The notes under the pieces: model-generated | Told to the model about the DNA's origin: nothing | What the model saw: the letters and a program-made list of their open reading frames with translations, nothing else | Database searches by the model: none | Shown: piece by piece, positions 51,318 through 60,665 of the stretch | Layout of the letters: each line of letters opens with the position of its first letter | Position numbering within the stretch: the first letter of the stretch is position 1 | Translations under genes and position numbers: made by a program | Assembly (NCBI RefSeq): GCF_004798935.1 | Contig: NZ_RAHT01000002.1 | Span: 434,001-498,000, forward strand | Reading direction: 5' to 3' | Length of the DNA stretch: 64,000 nucleotides | Source: Ningiella ruwaisensis | GTDB lineage: Bacteria > Pseudomonadota > Gammaproteobacteria > Enterobacterales > Alteromonadaceae

Positions 51318-51754
51318 ACATTCTTCTCTGACTGTTGAAACTATCGCAACTGAGCAAGCAAGCTACGCAAGAAAACTAGGCAAAGACATAGTTCTTGCGC
51401 GCTTCTACAAATTAATTGTGCGCAGTTCTGCAGTATTTGAGCCAAATAAAAAATATAAATAAAGTTATTTTTAATCAATGATTTAAATAATTTAATCCAG
51501 ACAAAGAAATGAAGATGTAAAGAAATTATTGCGCTATTTAGTATAAAGTTTACTGCTTTTTGAGATTTGTCTTTGGCGAATTAGAATAAATGGCAAATGG
51601 ATGCAGTCTCGCTCTGCTGAGTCGGATAAGCTTGCATATATAAACCCGTAATTTTATATAAACGCTAATTGGCAAACCTTTCACAAATCCTTGTCAAACT
51701 TACAGCCTAATGTTCACATCAGGCAAAGTCAGCGATACAAGGATACATATTGCC
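51318..51754. other. Gap without a recognised gene
   Basis: 437 bp of AT-rich DNA between divergent genes. No ribosome site with a credible frame. I see no good sigma-54 match; TGGCAAACCTTTCACA near 51671 has -24 but lacks the -12 GC. Confidence 0.4.
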
Positions 51755-52297
51755 ATGTTTATTCAGGAACTTTTGCCCGACATTTTTTTACGAGCAGCGT
51801 GTCTAACAACATTTGCGATGCTTTGGGTCGTAATTTTAGTGCGCGTTAATGGTTTGCGTTCATTTTCTAAAATGACCAGTTTTGACTTTGTGATGACCGT
51901 TGCCATCGGCTCGATGTTGGCAGGGGCGAGCCAGTCAACGCAATGGTCAGGCTTCCTGCAAACGATGTTAGCAATGGCTATGCTATTTGTTGTGCAATAC
52001 TTAAGCGCAAGAATACGAAAGTCGTCTGACACGTTTAAATCACTTATGCAAAATAAGCCCATATTGTTGATGCAAAATGGACAGATTCTGCATGATGCGC
52101 TGCAAAAAACGCGTGTGGCAGAAAGCGATTTAATTGCAAAATTAAGAGAAGCTAACGTTCTTGATTTGTCTGAGGTAAGAGCGGTAATACTCGAAACTAC
52201 AGGCGATATTTCTGTGTTGCATGGCAAAGAATGTGACGAACGCTTGTTAAGTGGCGTACAAAAAAAAGGCGAGCAAAAAAGCGCTGTAAACAAATGA
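51755..52297 (+). CDS. DUF421 (YetF-like) membrane protein
   Basis: 180 residues from ATG 51755 (a longer frame starts at 51710 without ribosome site). Three membrane helices with GLRSFSKMTSFDFVMTVAIGSMLA, the DUF421 hallmark, then a cytoplasmic beta-rich domain with PILLMQNGQILHDALQKTRVAESDL. B. subtilis YetF/YdfS relatives modify spore germinant receptors; in proteobacteria the role is unknown. Confidence 0.88.
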   Translation: MFIQELLPDIFLRAACLTTFAMLWVVILVRVNGLRSFSKMTSFDFVMTVAIGSMLAGASQSTQWSGFLQTMLAMAMLFVVQYLSARIRKSSDTFKSLMQNKPILLMQNGQILHDALQKTRVAESDLIAKLREANVLDLSEVRAVILETTGDISVLHGKECDERLLSGVQKKGEQKSAVNK

Positions 52298-52348
52298 CAA
52301 GTTTGCTATCTTGAGCAATCATCAGATTTCGTTTTAGGTCAACTTTTT

Positions 52349-53035
52349 ATGTTAAAGACAGACTTTATGTTAAAGACAAGCGCAGCAAACATAACTAAAT
52401 TAAAGATGCTTTCTTTAACGAGTATCAGCGCAATTTTTTTCTTCAGCCTGAGCCAGCAAGCCTATGCTCAAGAAATGAATCAAGCACTGCAACAGGAAAC
52501 GCAGCAAGAAACGCAGCAAGAAAAAATAGCCAAGGATAATAGGAATCAGACTTCTGCAATTCGACTGTCTGAACCCGTAGAAACAAGCAAAGATGCAGAG
52601 ATCTTTGGCGCAACGTTGGACGAAACCCTACCCGTAGTTAATCTGAAGCAATTAAGTGAATCACCTTCTAATTATGTCGATAAAGCATTTATGCTTAAAA
52701 CAAAAATCAGCAAGGTGTGTCAGAAAAAGGGCTGCTTTTTTATAGCGCAAGAAGGGGATAAAACGATACGTGTTGCTTTTAAAGACTATGCTTTTTTTAT
52801 TCCCACCGATTCAGCCAATAAACTGGTAACTCTAAACGGCACATTGGTGAAGAAGGAATTAAGCGAAGCACAAGCAGCGCATTTTAATCAGGATTTGCAA
52901 GCTCAAACTATTAATGAGAAAGCTTCAAACCCTGAAGTTAATAGCGATGATGCCGTCACGCCTCTGTCGGCCGGTGTTGTGTACGAAATTCTAGCGAGCA
53001 GTATTCGTATTCCCATCGTTCTTGCTGCCCCCTAA
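52349..53035 (+). CDS. DUF4920-type exported protein
   Basis: 228 residues; start 52349 or 52367, because an 18-bp tandem duplication places two near-identical ATG contexts side by side. Signal peptide ends AYAQ. A QQETQQETQQE repeat follows, encoded by a 12-bp repeat. The core (about 85-190) is DUF4920-like with KVCQKKGCFFIAQEG, IRVAFKDYAFFIPTD and LNGTLVKKELS. Two cysteines in CQKKGC could bind metal or form a disulfide. Periplasmic. Its last 45 bp overlap the convergent bolA gene. Confidence 0.75.
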   Translation: MLKTDFMLKTSAANITKLKMLSLTSISAIFFFSLSQQAYAQEMNQALQQETQQETQQEKIAKDNRNQTSAIRLSEPVETSKDAEIFGATLDETLPVVNLKQLSESPSNYVDKAFMLKTKISKVCQKKGCFFIAQEGDKTIRVAFKDYAFFIPTDSANKLVTLNGTLVKKELSEAQAAHFNQDLQAQTINEKASNPEVNSDDAVTPLSAGVVYEILASSIRIPIVLAAP

Positions 53036-53389
53036 ACAATTAGGTGACTGAGGAACTTGACCTCGCTTTTTTACCCACTCCTCTTCTGTGTACGTGTGTA
53101 AAGCGAGGGCATGAACTGGCCCCTCCAGCTCGTCTTTAAGCGCCTGATTGATAAGACGATGTCGTTGCAATAAACGCTTGTCATCAAATTTGCTGCTAAT
53201 GGCGGTCACTTTGAAATGAGTTTCGGAGTTTTCCGGAACTGAATGCATGTGACTTTCATTTTCAACCGCCAAGTAGATAGGATTCAGTAGAGCCTGTAGT
53301 TTTTGTTCAATACTTTTTTGCACCTTCTTTTGCGCTGGGTCTTGCACGGCGTCTTGTTGCATGCTTGTATTATTTACTGATTCAGTCAC
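52991..53389 (-). CDS. bolA: BolA-family protein
   Basis: 132 residues; a BolA core of about 95 residues (ETHFKVTAISSKFDDKRLLQRHRLINQAL, EGPVHALALHTYTEEEW) is followed by a short C-terminal tail as in E. coli BolA. The conserved histidine of VHALALHT, used for Fe-S ligation with monothiol glutaredoxins, is present. The N-terminal 25 residues are extra and the true start may be internal. Affects morphology, stress response and Fe-S handling. Overlaps the DUF4920 gene tail-to-tail by 45 bp. Confidence 0.92.
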   Translation of the reverse strand: MTESVNNTSMQQDAVQDPAQKKVQKSIEQKLQALLNPIYLAVENESHMHSVPENSETHFKVTAISSKFDDKRLLQRHRLINQALKDELEGPVHALALHTYTEEEWVKKRGQVPQSPNCLGGSKNDGNTNTAR

Positions 53390-53440
53390 ACTTACTCTCC
53401 TGCTCGCCTGAAAATTGACATTATTTTACCTTAGTAAGCT

Positions 53441-54196
53441 TTAACATGGGTGCACAAACCTAAAAGTAAAGTTCATTCGAGGCTCGTTTATTCTTTTTGA
53501 TTTATGGATCCCATGCTGCCAATATTGCTGCGTGTTTCCACACATAATCAAAAGACTTCCATGATGAAGCGGGACTCGATGTTTTTGGCCACTTTTCATA
53601 TGTTTGAAATCAAAATTTCGACTAGCACCCAAACTGAATGACGCGATAATAGGCTGCTTGCCCAACTCGGATTCATTATCAGCGTGCATGCCCATACTAT
53701 CCTGTCCATCGCGATAATAATTGACCAAGACTGAATTAAAGGTAGTTTGACAGCTTTGTTCACAGTACTTTTTCAAAGCATAAAGCTTTTTATCCCAAGC
53801 TAAGGCAGCCATTTGAATCCCAGAATAAGCATAAGAAGCATCCTTATCGCCATACCATGCTTGTAAGCGAGGTACCTTCAATTTATTACCAAATAAGCTA
53901 ATCTCAGGCTGACTCCACTGTAAAGCGTCTTTAAAATACAAAAACAGTTTATTCGCCGTAGAAGCTTGCATCCAGTTATGCATGAGCCAAACTTCTGCAT
54001 CGGGCATCTCTAGCTTTCGAAAATTCGCAGCAGGCTGCTCGCTATTAGAGTGATTGCTACCAGGGGCGTCGCGATCAGCATCTTCGCAGTACTGAAAGTC
54101 GCTTTGGTTAAAAAGTGTTGGTTGAACAGGATGCAAGGCAAGCTTTACGATGGATGATATAATGCTGCAAAGTGTAACATTAAAGAACAGATTCAT
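53441..54196 (-). CDS. AlkB-like 2OG-Fe(II) dioxygenase
   Basis: About 251 residues from ATG 54196 (a further in-frame start is 54211). Oxidative demethylase of the ALKBH2/3-like group, repairing alkylated bases in DNA or RNA. The iron ligands HxD are in GMHADNE and the distal His in YWQHGI; the 2-oxoglutarate arginines are in RMNFTFR. NYYRDGQDSMG and SFSLGASRNFDF are family segments. The first 60 residues are not conserved in character. It starts on the same nucleotide as rlmG on the other strand, so the real start may be further in. Confidence 0.85.
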   Translation of the reverse strand: MNLFFNVTLCSIISSIVKLALHPVQPTLFNQSDFQYCEDADRDAPGSNHSNSEQPAANFRKLEMPDAEVWLMHNWMQASTANKLFLYFKDALQWSQPEISLFGNKLKVPRLQAWYGDKDASYAYSGIQMAALAWDKKLYALKKYCEQSCQTTFNSVLVNYYRDGQDSMGMHADNESELGKQPIIASFSLGASRNFDFKHMKSGQKHRVPLHHGSLLIMCGNTQQYWQHGIHKSKRINEPRMNFTFRFVHPC

Positions 54197-55554
54197 TGAA
54201 AACGAATACACAATTTTTAATCAACGATTGTCAACTTGAGCTGTATCGATTTCCCAGGCAAGCATCGCATAGCGCCTTGCAAGCGTGGGATGCAGCAGAT
54301 GAGTATCTACTCAATCACTTGTACGAAAATGAAGATTTAAACACCTTAGTGTCTGCCAATATCGCTATTATTAACGATGAGTTTGGGGCGTTAGGCTGCG
54401 CTTTATCTGCAATAAACAGCAAGGTAAAAGACGCAAATCAAATCAATCAACCGTTGGCAAATATCTATACATTTTCAGATTCGTTTATGAGTCATCAAGC
54501 GCTTAAACAAAATCTTGCACATAATCTTAAACATAATTTTAAACATAATTTTAAACATAATCACTTGGATGCTGTTCAGGCGTATGACGTTCTTACTTTG
54601 TCTGAGTCTTCTTCTGATAAATTTTCTGAGCAAGTATCTGATAAAAAACTACCCGATTGTTTTGACTATGTGTTGATAAAAATTCCGCGCACGCTTGCAC
54701 TTTTAGAACAAGAGCTCATAAGCTTGAGCCAATACATTAGCGAAGATACCAAAATCATTGCCGCAGCAAAGGTCAAGCTGGTAAGCACCAATGTTTTAAA
54801 ACTGTTTGAGCGTTACATTGGTCCCACTCGAACTTCTTTGGCAGTTAAAAAAGCAAGGCTAGTGTTCTGCTGTGCAGACGAAAAAACGTTCAAAATAGCG
54901 GTGGAGCATCCACCCTCGCTCTATCCAACTATTGTCACCGACCCTGCTCTGGATTTTGATTTGTACAATCACGCTAATGTATTTTGCCGTGAACAACTAG
55001 ATATTGGTGCAAGACTGATGCTCGAGACTTTTCGCAACGAAATTCGCAGCAAAGATAAAAGTAATGAAAAGCAAAACAGGATAAATGCACTTGATTTGGG
55101 CTGCGGAAATGGCGTACTTGGCATCGCCTATCTGCGAGAAAATCCTAATGCCACAATGACCTTTGTTGACGAATCATTTATGGCGGTGGCCTCAGCGCGA
55201 CTGAGCTTTGAACATGCTTTTTCTGAGCAAACTCAAAAACCTGGCGTAAACTTTATGGTAAGTCACTGCTTACAAACTTTATCAGATGAGTTGTCACAGC
55301 ATCCTTCACAGCAAATCGCTAAAGAAATGGATTTGATACTGTGTAACCCTCCCTTTCATCAACAAAACGTCATAACCACGGATATTGCCTGGCAGATGTT
55401 TTTGGATGCAAGAAAACATTTGAAAAAAGGGGGGGAATTGCGCGTTGTGGCTAACCGCCATCTACCGTATTTTGAAAAATTAAAACGCTTATTTGGAAAT
55501 TGCTCGCTACTAGCTAACAACCGAAAATTTGTCGTGCTTAGCTGCATCCGTTAA
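54196..55554 (+). CDS. rlmG: 23S rRNA (guanine-1835-N2) methyltransferase RlmG
   Basis: 452 residues against 378 in E. coli. N-terminal non-catalytic half (QAWDAADEYLLNHL; LIKIPRTLALLEQEL) and C-terminal SAM methyltransferase (LDLGCGNGVLG, FVDESFMAVASARL, catalytic CNPPFHQQ, NRHLPYF). The start is TTG 54196, giving an N-terminus aligned with E. coli RlmG. An insertion around residues 95-150 contains the repeat HNLKHNFKHNFKHN, encoded by 12-bp direct repeats at about 54520-54560, which accounts for much of the extra length. It starts head-to-head with alkB. Confidence 0.92.
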   Translation: MKTNTQFLINDCQLELYRFPRQASHSALQAWDAADEYLLNHLYENEDLNTLVSANIAIINDEFGALGCALSAINSKVKDANQINQPLANIYTFSDSFMSHQALKQNLAHNLKHNFKHNFKHNHLDAVQAYDVLTLSESSSDKFSEQVSDKKLPDCFDYVLIKIPRTLALLEQELISLSQYISEDTKIIAAAKVKLVSTNVLKLFERYIGPTRTSLAVKKARLVFCCADEKTFKIAVEHPPSLYPTIVTDPALDFDLYNHANVFCREQLDIGARLMLETFRNEIRSKDKSNEKQNRINALDLGCGNGVLGIAYLRENPNATMTFVDESFMAVASARLSFEHAFSEQTQKPGVNFMVSHCLQTLSDELSQHPSQQIAKEMDLILCNPPFHQQNVITTDIAWQMFLDARKHLKKGGELRVVANRHLPYFEKLKRLFGNCSLLANNRKFVVLSCIR

Positions 55555-55613
55555 AGTTATAGCCAGTAACTATTTATTAATCCTATCGTCAAAGCCATTT
55601 GAAAGGACAATCT

Positions 55614-56267
55614 ATGAATGTATTAACGCAATTCGCTCGCGCTATCTCGCTTATCGGCATGGTGAGTATAATGTTCGGTTTTTGGGGGGCAGAGGCGATT
55701 GCACAGCAAGTTGACCCAAGTAAGCAAGCGGGCGCGAAAATTCAGCCTGATAACTTTTACCCACGAGTAAAGTTAGAAACTAGCATGGGTGATATTGTGA
55801 TTGAACTTGATCGCAAACGCGCTCCATTAACCGTTAATAACTTTCTCAACTATGTGGCGCGCAAAGAGTACGATAATACGCTTTTTCATCGAGTTGTGCC
55901 GGATTACATTGTACAAGGGGGCGGTTACACACCGGAATTTGAACCAAAAGAAGAAGGTGAGCCGGTGTTTAATGAATCAGGAAATGGCCTAAAAAACACC
56001 TGGTATTCAATTGCCATGGCGCGCAAAGATGACCCGCACAGCGCTATTCGTCAATTCTTTTTCAACGTAGATGAAAACGAAAATCTCGATCCTGGTAGAA
56101 ACTGGGGCTATACCGTTTTTGGTGCTGTAGTAGAAGGCACCGAAGTTGTTGATGCTATGGGACAAGTCGAAACTCAGTACAAGCCATTGATACGCTTTCA
56201 AGATGTGCCAGTGGAGCCGATTATTTTAAAAACTGCAAGCATACTGCCCGAGCTAAGTTTCGACTAG
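55614..56267 (+). CDS. Periplasmic cyclophilin-type peptidyl-prolyl isomerase
   Basis: 217 residues from ATG 55614, preceded by AAAGGACA (a TTG frame from 55599 contains that site). Signal peptide ends AIAQ. The cyclophilin fold is clear: FHRVVPDYIVQGGGYTPEF (active-site Arg in FHRV), FFFNVDENENLDPG and WGYTVFGAVVEGTEVVDAM. Helps fold exported proteins at Xaa-Pro bonds. 59 bp after rlmG on the same strand. Confidence 0.9.
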   Translation: MNVLTQFARAISLIGMVSIMFGFWGAEAIAQQVDPSKQAGAKIQPDNFYPRVKLETSMGDIVIELDRKRAPLTVNNFLNYVARKEYDNTLFHRVVPDYIVQGGGYTPEFEPKEEGEPVFNESGNGLKNTWYSIAMARKDDPHSAIRQFFFNVDENENLDPGRNWGYTVFGAVVEGTEVVDAMGQVETQYKPLIRFQDVPVEPIILKTASILPELSFD

Positions 56268-56275
56268 TCGCGAAC

Positions 56276-57136
56276 TCAAGGGTTACAAAAATTACAATAG
56301 AATGCAGAGGCATATTGTTCCTCAACAGTTGCCTCATCTGTGAAGCCACAAGATTTGCATTGAGCTATTTTTGATTTAACGCGCGTGGTGGCTTGTTCAC
56401 ATAGCTCACAAGGCAAGCCTCTAAGCAATTTGTCGAAGATGAAATCTGGCGCCTGACAGGATGGGCAAAGGCTACTTAAGCGCTTAATTAACTGCTCGCC
56501 AGCCAAGGCAATAAGGCCCTGTCGCTCCGGGCAGTTCATGGCTCTGAAATCCGGATGCAAAAAAAACGGGAACGACTCAGAAGTTGCAGCTTCAATCAAT
56601 TCACTTTCTTTCTTGCTTTGGCCTGATAAAACTTGCTCCGATGCCGCAGACTGTGCTTTTTCACCTTTGCAGATATACCACGATTGTCCGGGGTGCGCCT
56701 TTAGGACTGCGCGTAAGGCATCGATATTTTCAATTCGTTTTATTCCTGTGGCGATAGGCTTAGAAACAAGAGCGAGCACTTCGATATTGTTTTCAAGGTC
56801 GACATAAGCAAGGATCTCTTGGTCAACAACGCCTAAGCAAAATTCAGAATTAAAACTTCCTTCACTGCCAATGCCTGTTTTTGAATCAGTAAGTTCGCAC
56901 GCTAAATACGCTTTTTTAAGTGCAGTCTCTTTTGCAGATAGTCTTCTTGTTATTTTGTGATCAAAGCTGCCAAGGCTATCAGTATCAAACTTATCAGTGT
57001 GAGAAAGATGCAAATTAGCGAGCCGCTTGAAAACTGGGCCGAGGATCTGCTCCTTTTTGTGCTTAGTAAGAATCACTGCACCAGAGGGGGCGTTTTGATA
57101 GAGACGGGAATGTTGTTGAACGTTTTGTGAAGACAT
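56276..57136 (-). CDS. DUF6671-type zinc-ribbon protein
   Basis: 286 residues, soluble. The C-terminus holds two CxxC pairs in each of two ribbons: LCPSCQAPDF with PCELCEQAT, and QCKSCGFTD with FYCNFCNP, as in DUF6671 proteins. FRAMNCPERQGLIALAGEQLIKRL just before them is also characteristic. The N-terminal half (ASGAVILTKHKKEQILGP) is unrecognised. Role unknown; the ribbons suggest nucleic-acid or protein binding. Convergent with the cyclophilin gene, 8 bp apart. Confidence 0.72.
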   Translation of the reverse strand: MSSQNVQQHSRLYQNAPSGAVILTKHKKEQILGPVFKRLANLHLSHTDKFDTDSLGSFDHKITRRLSAKETALKKAYLACELTDSKTGIGSEGSFNSEFCLGVVDQEILAYVDLENNIEVLALVSKPIATGIKRIENIDALRAVLKAHPGQSWYICKGEKAQSAASEQVLSGQSKKESELIEAATSESFPFFLHPDFRAMNCPERQGLIALAGEQLIKRLSSLCPSCQAPDFIFDKLLRGLPCELCEQATTRVKSKIAQCKSCGFTDEATVEEQYASAFYCNFCNP

Positions 57137-57378
57137 ATTTAATTTATCTATGTTTGATAACTAATAGCTTATTACGACCGTTTTGCTCTATCGATGCTTG
57201 CCCGAGACAAAATAAGACAAACGAAAAGGGAATAAGCATTTTTTCTGCGACTAACTATACTACTGTGGTACTTCACACGAAAAGCGAAAGTTTTTTTACT
57301 ATAGATTTTTTTGAAGATTATTCACAAAGATTTAAGTATTGCGTTCACACAAATACACAAACAATTGAAGGATAGCGA

Positions 57379-59019
57379 ATGAAAGCGTCAGATTTAATGG
57401 TAAAAGCGCTCGAAGCTGAAGGCGTCGAATACATTTTCGGCATACCCGGCGAAGAGAATTTAGACTTATTGGAATCATTGCGAGACTCAAGCATCAAGCT
57501 AATCCTGACACGGCATGAACAGGGCGCTGGTTTTATGGCTGCCACTTACGGCAGGCTAACTGGCAAGGTTGGCGTGTGTTTATCCACCTTGGGGCCAGGC
57601 GCTACAAACCTGGTAACGCCTGCGGCATATGCACAATTAGGTGCCATGCCAATTCTAATGATCACCGGACAAAAACCCATTAAAACAAGCAAACAGGGCC
57701 GTTTTCAGGTGATTGATGTGGTCGACATGATGCGCCCCCTGACAAAATATACGACCCAAGTGGTCAGCGGTGACCGCATACCCTCTGTAGTGCGAGAAGC
57801 CTTCAGACTCGCCAGTGAAGAGCGACCGGGAGCGACGCATATTGAGTTACCGGAGGATATCGCTGCTGAAGAAACCAAAGCCCCCCTTTTGAGCCCTAGC
57901 GCAGTAAGACGCCCAATTGCTGAATACAAAGCAATTAATGCCGCGGTAGACATGATTGAAAAGGCAAAATCGCCTGTCTTATTAATAGGTGCTGGCGCCA
58001 ATAGAAAACTGACTGCCAAAATGCTTGGCCAGTTTGTTGAAAAAACCGGCATTCCGTTTATCACCACGCAAATGGGAAAAGGCGTCATTGACGAAAGCCA
58101 TCAAAAATTTATGGGTAACACAGCCTTATCGTCTGGCGATTTTGTACACCGGGCAATTAAACGCGCCGATCTTATCATTAACGTTGGGCATGACGTTGTT
58201 GAAAAGCCGCCTTTCTTTATGGAAGTGGGTGGACAACAGGTGATGCATATTAATTTTGAAACGGCTGCCGTTGATCCGGTTTACTTCCCGCAACTTGAAG
58301 TAGTGGGTGATATTGCCAATAGTATCTGGCAGATTAAAGAAGCAGTACAGCCGCAAGACCACTGGAAGCTCGACTTTTATGATGACGTGCATCAGGCTTA
58401 TTTTGAGCATAGATGCGCCGCTGAAAAAGATGATCGCTTTCCAATACTGCCTGAGCGACTGGTTAAAGAGGTGCGAGATGCTATGCCAAAAGATGGCATA
58501 GTCACACTCGACAACGGGATTTATAAGATCTGGTTTGCCCGTAACTATCCTGCATATTACCCGAATACGCTTTTGCTCGACAACGCACTTGCGACCATGG
58601 GAGCGGGTTTACCTTCTGCCATGGCAGCTAAACTTGTGCACCCTGACAAACCGGTTATTACCGTTTGTGGCGACGGCGGCTTTATGATGAATAGCCAGGA
58701 AGTGGAAACCGCGGTTCGTTTGAACCTTCACATCATCATTATTATTTTGCGCGATGATGCTTACGGCATGATCAAGTGGAAACAATCTAATATGGGCTTT
58801 AATAACTATGGCCTGGATTACAACAATCCTGATTTTGTAAAGTATGTTGAAAGCTACGGTGGCATGGGGCATCGCATAAAGGCTGCAAATGAGCTCTCCC
58901 CGCTCATTAAGCAGTGCTTGAAAGAAAAGACGGTACATCTAATCGACGTGCCAGTTGATTATAGCCTCAACGATGAAACGCTGAATAAAAAAATCCGCGA
59001 ACTAAGCGCAAAACTTTAA
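57379..59019 (+). CDS. Thiamine-diphosphate enzyme, acetolactate-synthase large-subunit-like
   Basis: 546 residues. TPP enzyme of the acetolactate synthase family: FGIPGEENLDLLESL with the catalytic glutamate in RHEQGAGFMA, GPGATNLVTPAAYA, the ThDP-binding GDGGFMMNSQEVETAVRLNL motif and an FAD-type middle domain. No regulatory subunit gene is near and the paired aldehyde dehydrogenase starts 16 bp later, so an ordinary branched-chain role is doubtful; a catabolic carboligase/decarboxylase feeding an aldehyde to the neighbour is plausible. Bacillus AlsS is the closest familiar enzyme. Confidence 0.85.
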   Translation: MKASDLMVKALEAEGVEYIFGIPGEENLDLLESLRDSSIKLILTRHEQGAGFMAATYGRLTGKVGVCLSTLGPGATNLVTPAAYAQLGAMPILMITGQKPIKTSKQGRFQVIDVVDMMRPLTKYTTQVVSGDRIPSVVREAFRLASEERPGATHIELPEDIAAEETKAPLLSPSAVRRPIAEYKAINAAVDMIEKAKSPVLLIGAGANRKLTAKMLGQFVEKTGIPFITTQMGKGVIDESHQKFMGNTALSSGDFVHRAIKRADLIINVGHDVVEKPPFFMEVGGQQVMHINFETAAVDPVYFPQLEVVGDIANSIWQIKEAVQPQDHWKLDFYDDVHQAYFEHRCAAEKDDRFPILPERLVKEVRDAMPKDGIVTLDNGIYKIWFARNYPAYYPNTLLLDNALATMGAGLPSAMAAKLVHPDKPVITVCGDGGFMMNSQEVETAVRLNLHIIIIILRDDAYGMIKWKQSNMGFNNYGLDYNNPDFVKYVESYGGMGHRIKAANELSPLIKQCLKEKTVHLIDVPVDYSLNDETLNKKIRELSAKL

Positions 59020-59035
59020 CGTTTTAAGGAGGGCC

Positions 59036-60496
59036 ATGATGCCTAAACAAGAACTGTCAAAACATGAGCTTGCTAAAGCCTACCCCTATTATCTTGCCAA
59101 CAAAGCAGTCTATGCAAATGAGGATTTAGAGGTCATCAACAAATACACGCAGCAACTTGCCACAAAGGTTGCCATGGCTGATGCTGCGGTTATCGATAAA
59201 GCCATAGAGTATGCTGAGAAAGCGCAAAGCGCGATGAACAAACTTCCACCCTACAAACGCCAGGCCATATTAGAGCATTGTGTAGAAGGATTTAAGAAGC
59301 GTTTTAATGAACTGGCGCATTCTCTGTGCATTGAGGCAGGTAAACCTATAAAAGATGCAAAAGGAGAAGTGACCCGTCTAATTGACACCTTTAAAATCGC
59401 AGCGGAAGAATCGGTTCGAATCAACGGCGAAGTCACAAATTTGGAAATTGCAGAGCGCGCTAAAGGCTACACCGGCATGTACAAACGCGTACCAATCGGT
59501 CCTTGTTCGTTTATCTCGCCCTTTAATTTCCCGCTTAATCTGGCCGCACATAAAATCGCACCTGCAATTGCCGCCGGCTGTAGTTTTGTATTAAAGCCAG
59601 CCAGTCGCACGCCAATTGGCGCACTTATCATCGGAGAGATCCTTGCTGAGACTGATTTACCCGAAGGAGCGTTTTCAATACTACCTTGTAGTCGTGACGG
59701 TGCGGATTTATTCACTACCGATGAACGATTTAAGCTCTTGAGTTTCACGGGCTCTCCCGATGTTGGCTGGAAGTTAAAAGCCAATGCAGGCAAAAAGCCG
59801 GTTGTGTTGGAGCTTGGAGGTAATGCAGCCTGCGTAGTAGATGAAGATGCCGATTTAGAAGATGCAATCGAGCGCATTATTTTTGGCGCTTACTATCAAT
59901 CAGGTCAAAGCTGCATAAGCGTGCAAAGGATCCTGATTCATGAATCCATTTACGATGAATTTAAATCGCGTTATGTCGAAAAGGTAAAAGCCTTGGTGCA
60001 TGGCGACCCAAGCAGTGAAGATACATTTATTGGTCCTATGATATCTGAAGGAGAAGCAAAACGTCTTGAAAAATGGATAGACAACGCCGTAAAGGCAGGG
60101 GCTAACAGTCTTTGTGGGGGTAAACGTGATGGCGCAATGCTCACTGCTTGCATTTTAGAAAATGTTCCAAAAAATTGCGAAGTCAACGCTGAAGAAGCCT
60201 TCGGTCCAGTTTCTGTCATCAGTAAATTTTCGGATTATGACGAAGCGCTCAAACGCGTCAATGACAGTCAGTTTGGACTACAGGCCGGTATTTTCACGCG
60301 CGACATTTACAAAGCGCACAAGGCATGGGACGAACTGCACGTAGGAGGTGTGGTGATTGGCGACGTACCTAGCTGGCGAGTTGACAACATGCCTTACGGC
60401 GGCGTGAAAGAATCGGGACTTGGAAGAGAAGGTATTCGCTACGCGATTGAGGATATGACAGAAATTCGTTTAATGGTGCTTAGAACGCCACAGTAG
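59036..60496 (+). CDS. Aldehyde dehydrogenase coupled to the TPP enzyme
   Basis: 486 residues; start 59036 or 59039, since AAGGAGGG lies just upstream and favours the second ATG. Family segments: PFNFPLNLAAHK, GSPDVGWKLK, VLELGGNAACVVDEDADL with the general-base glutamate, and YYQSGQSCISVQRI with the nucleophile cysteine. NAD(P)-dependent oxidation of an unknown aldehyde. Overlapping context with the preceding TPP gene (16 bp gap) makes a two-gene operon certain. It differs from the ALDH at 31335 in length and key segments. Confidence 0.88.
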   Translation: MMPKQELSKHELAKAYPYYLANKAVYANEDLEVINKYTQQLATKVAMADAAVIDKAIEYAEKAQSAMNKLPPYKRQAILEHCVEGFKKRFNELAHSLCIEAGKPIKDAKGEVTRLIDTFKIAAEESVRINGEVTNLEIAERAKGYTGMYKRVPIGPCSFISPFNFPLNLAAHKIAPAIAAGCSFVLKPASRTPIGALIIGEILAETDLPEGAFSILPCSRDGADLFTTDERFKLLSFTGSPDVGWKLKANAGKKPVVLELGGNAACVVDEDADLEDAIERIIFGAYYQSGQSCISVQRILIHESIYDEFKSRYVEKVKALVHGDPSSEDTFIGPMISEGEAKRLEKWIDNAVKAGANSLCGGKRDGAMLTACILENVPKNCEVNAEEAFGPVSVISKFSDYDEALKRVNDSQFGLQAGIFTRDIYKAHKAWDELHVGGVVIGDVPSWRVDNMPYGGVKESGLGREGIRYAIEDMTEIRLMVLRTPQ

Positions 60497-60553
60497 GCCT
60501 AAGGATTCACTCTAAGGCACCACAATAACAGGCGTAAAGAAATGAAATGGAGA

Positions 60554-60577
60554 AAGGCAAATATTATTATTTGCCTT
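60554..60577 (+). terminator. Hairpin after the TPP-ALDH operon
   Basis: A 10-bp perfect stem AAGGCAAATA / TATTTGCCTT with 4-nt loop, followed by an AT-rich stretch rather than a clean T run. A second copy of the TTGCC segment follows, so alternative pairing is possible. Confidence 0.5.
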
Positions 60578-60665
60578 ATTATTATTGCCTTTTATTGTCA
60601 CTAGGTTACTAGGTTTAAACCAAAGCGAGATTGTGATAACCCGAGATTGTGATTACAAACAAATA

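Noticed and set aside
57127-57375. 82-codon frame before the TPP enzyme gene
   Set aside because: It overlaps the start of the DUF6671 gene, has no ribosome site and no family content; the region is more likely the promoter of the TPP-ALDH operon.
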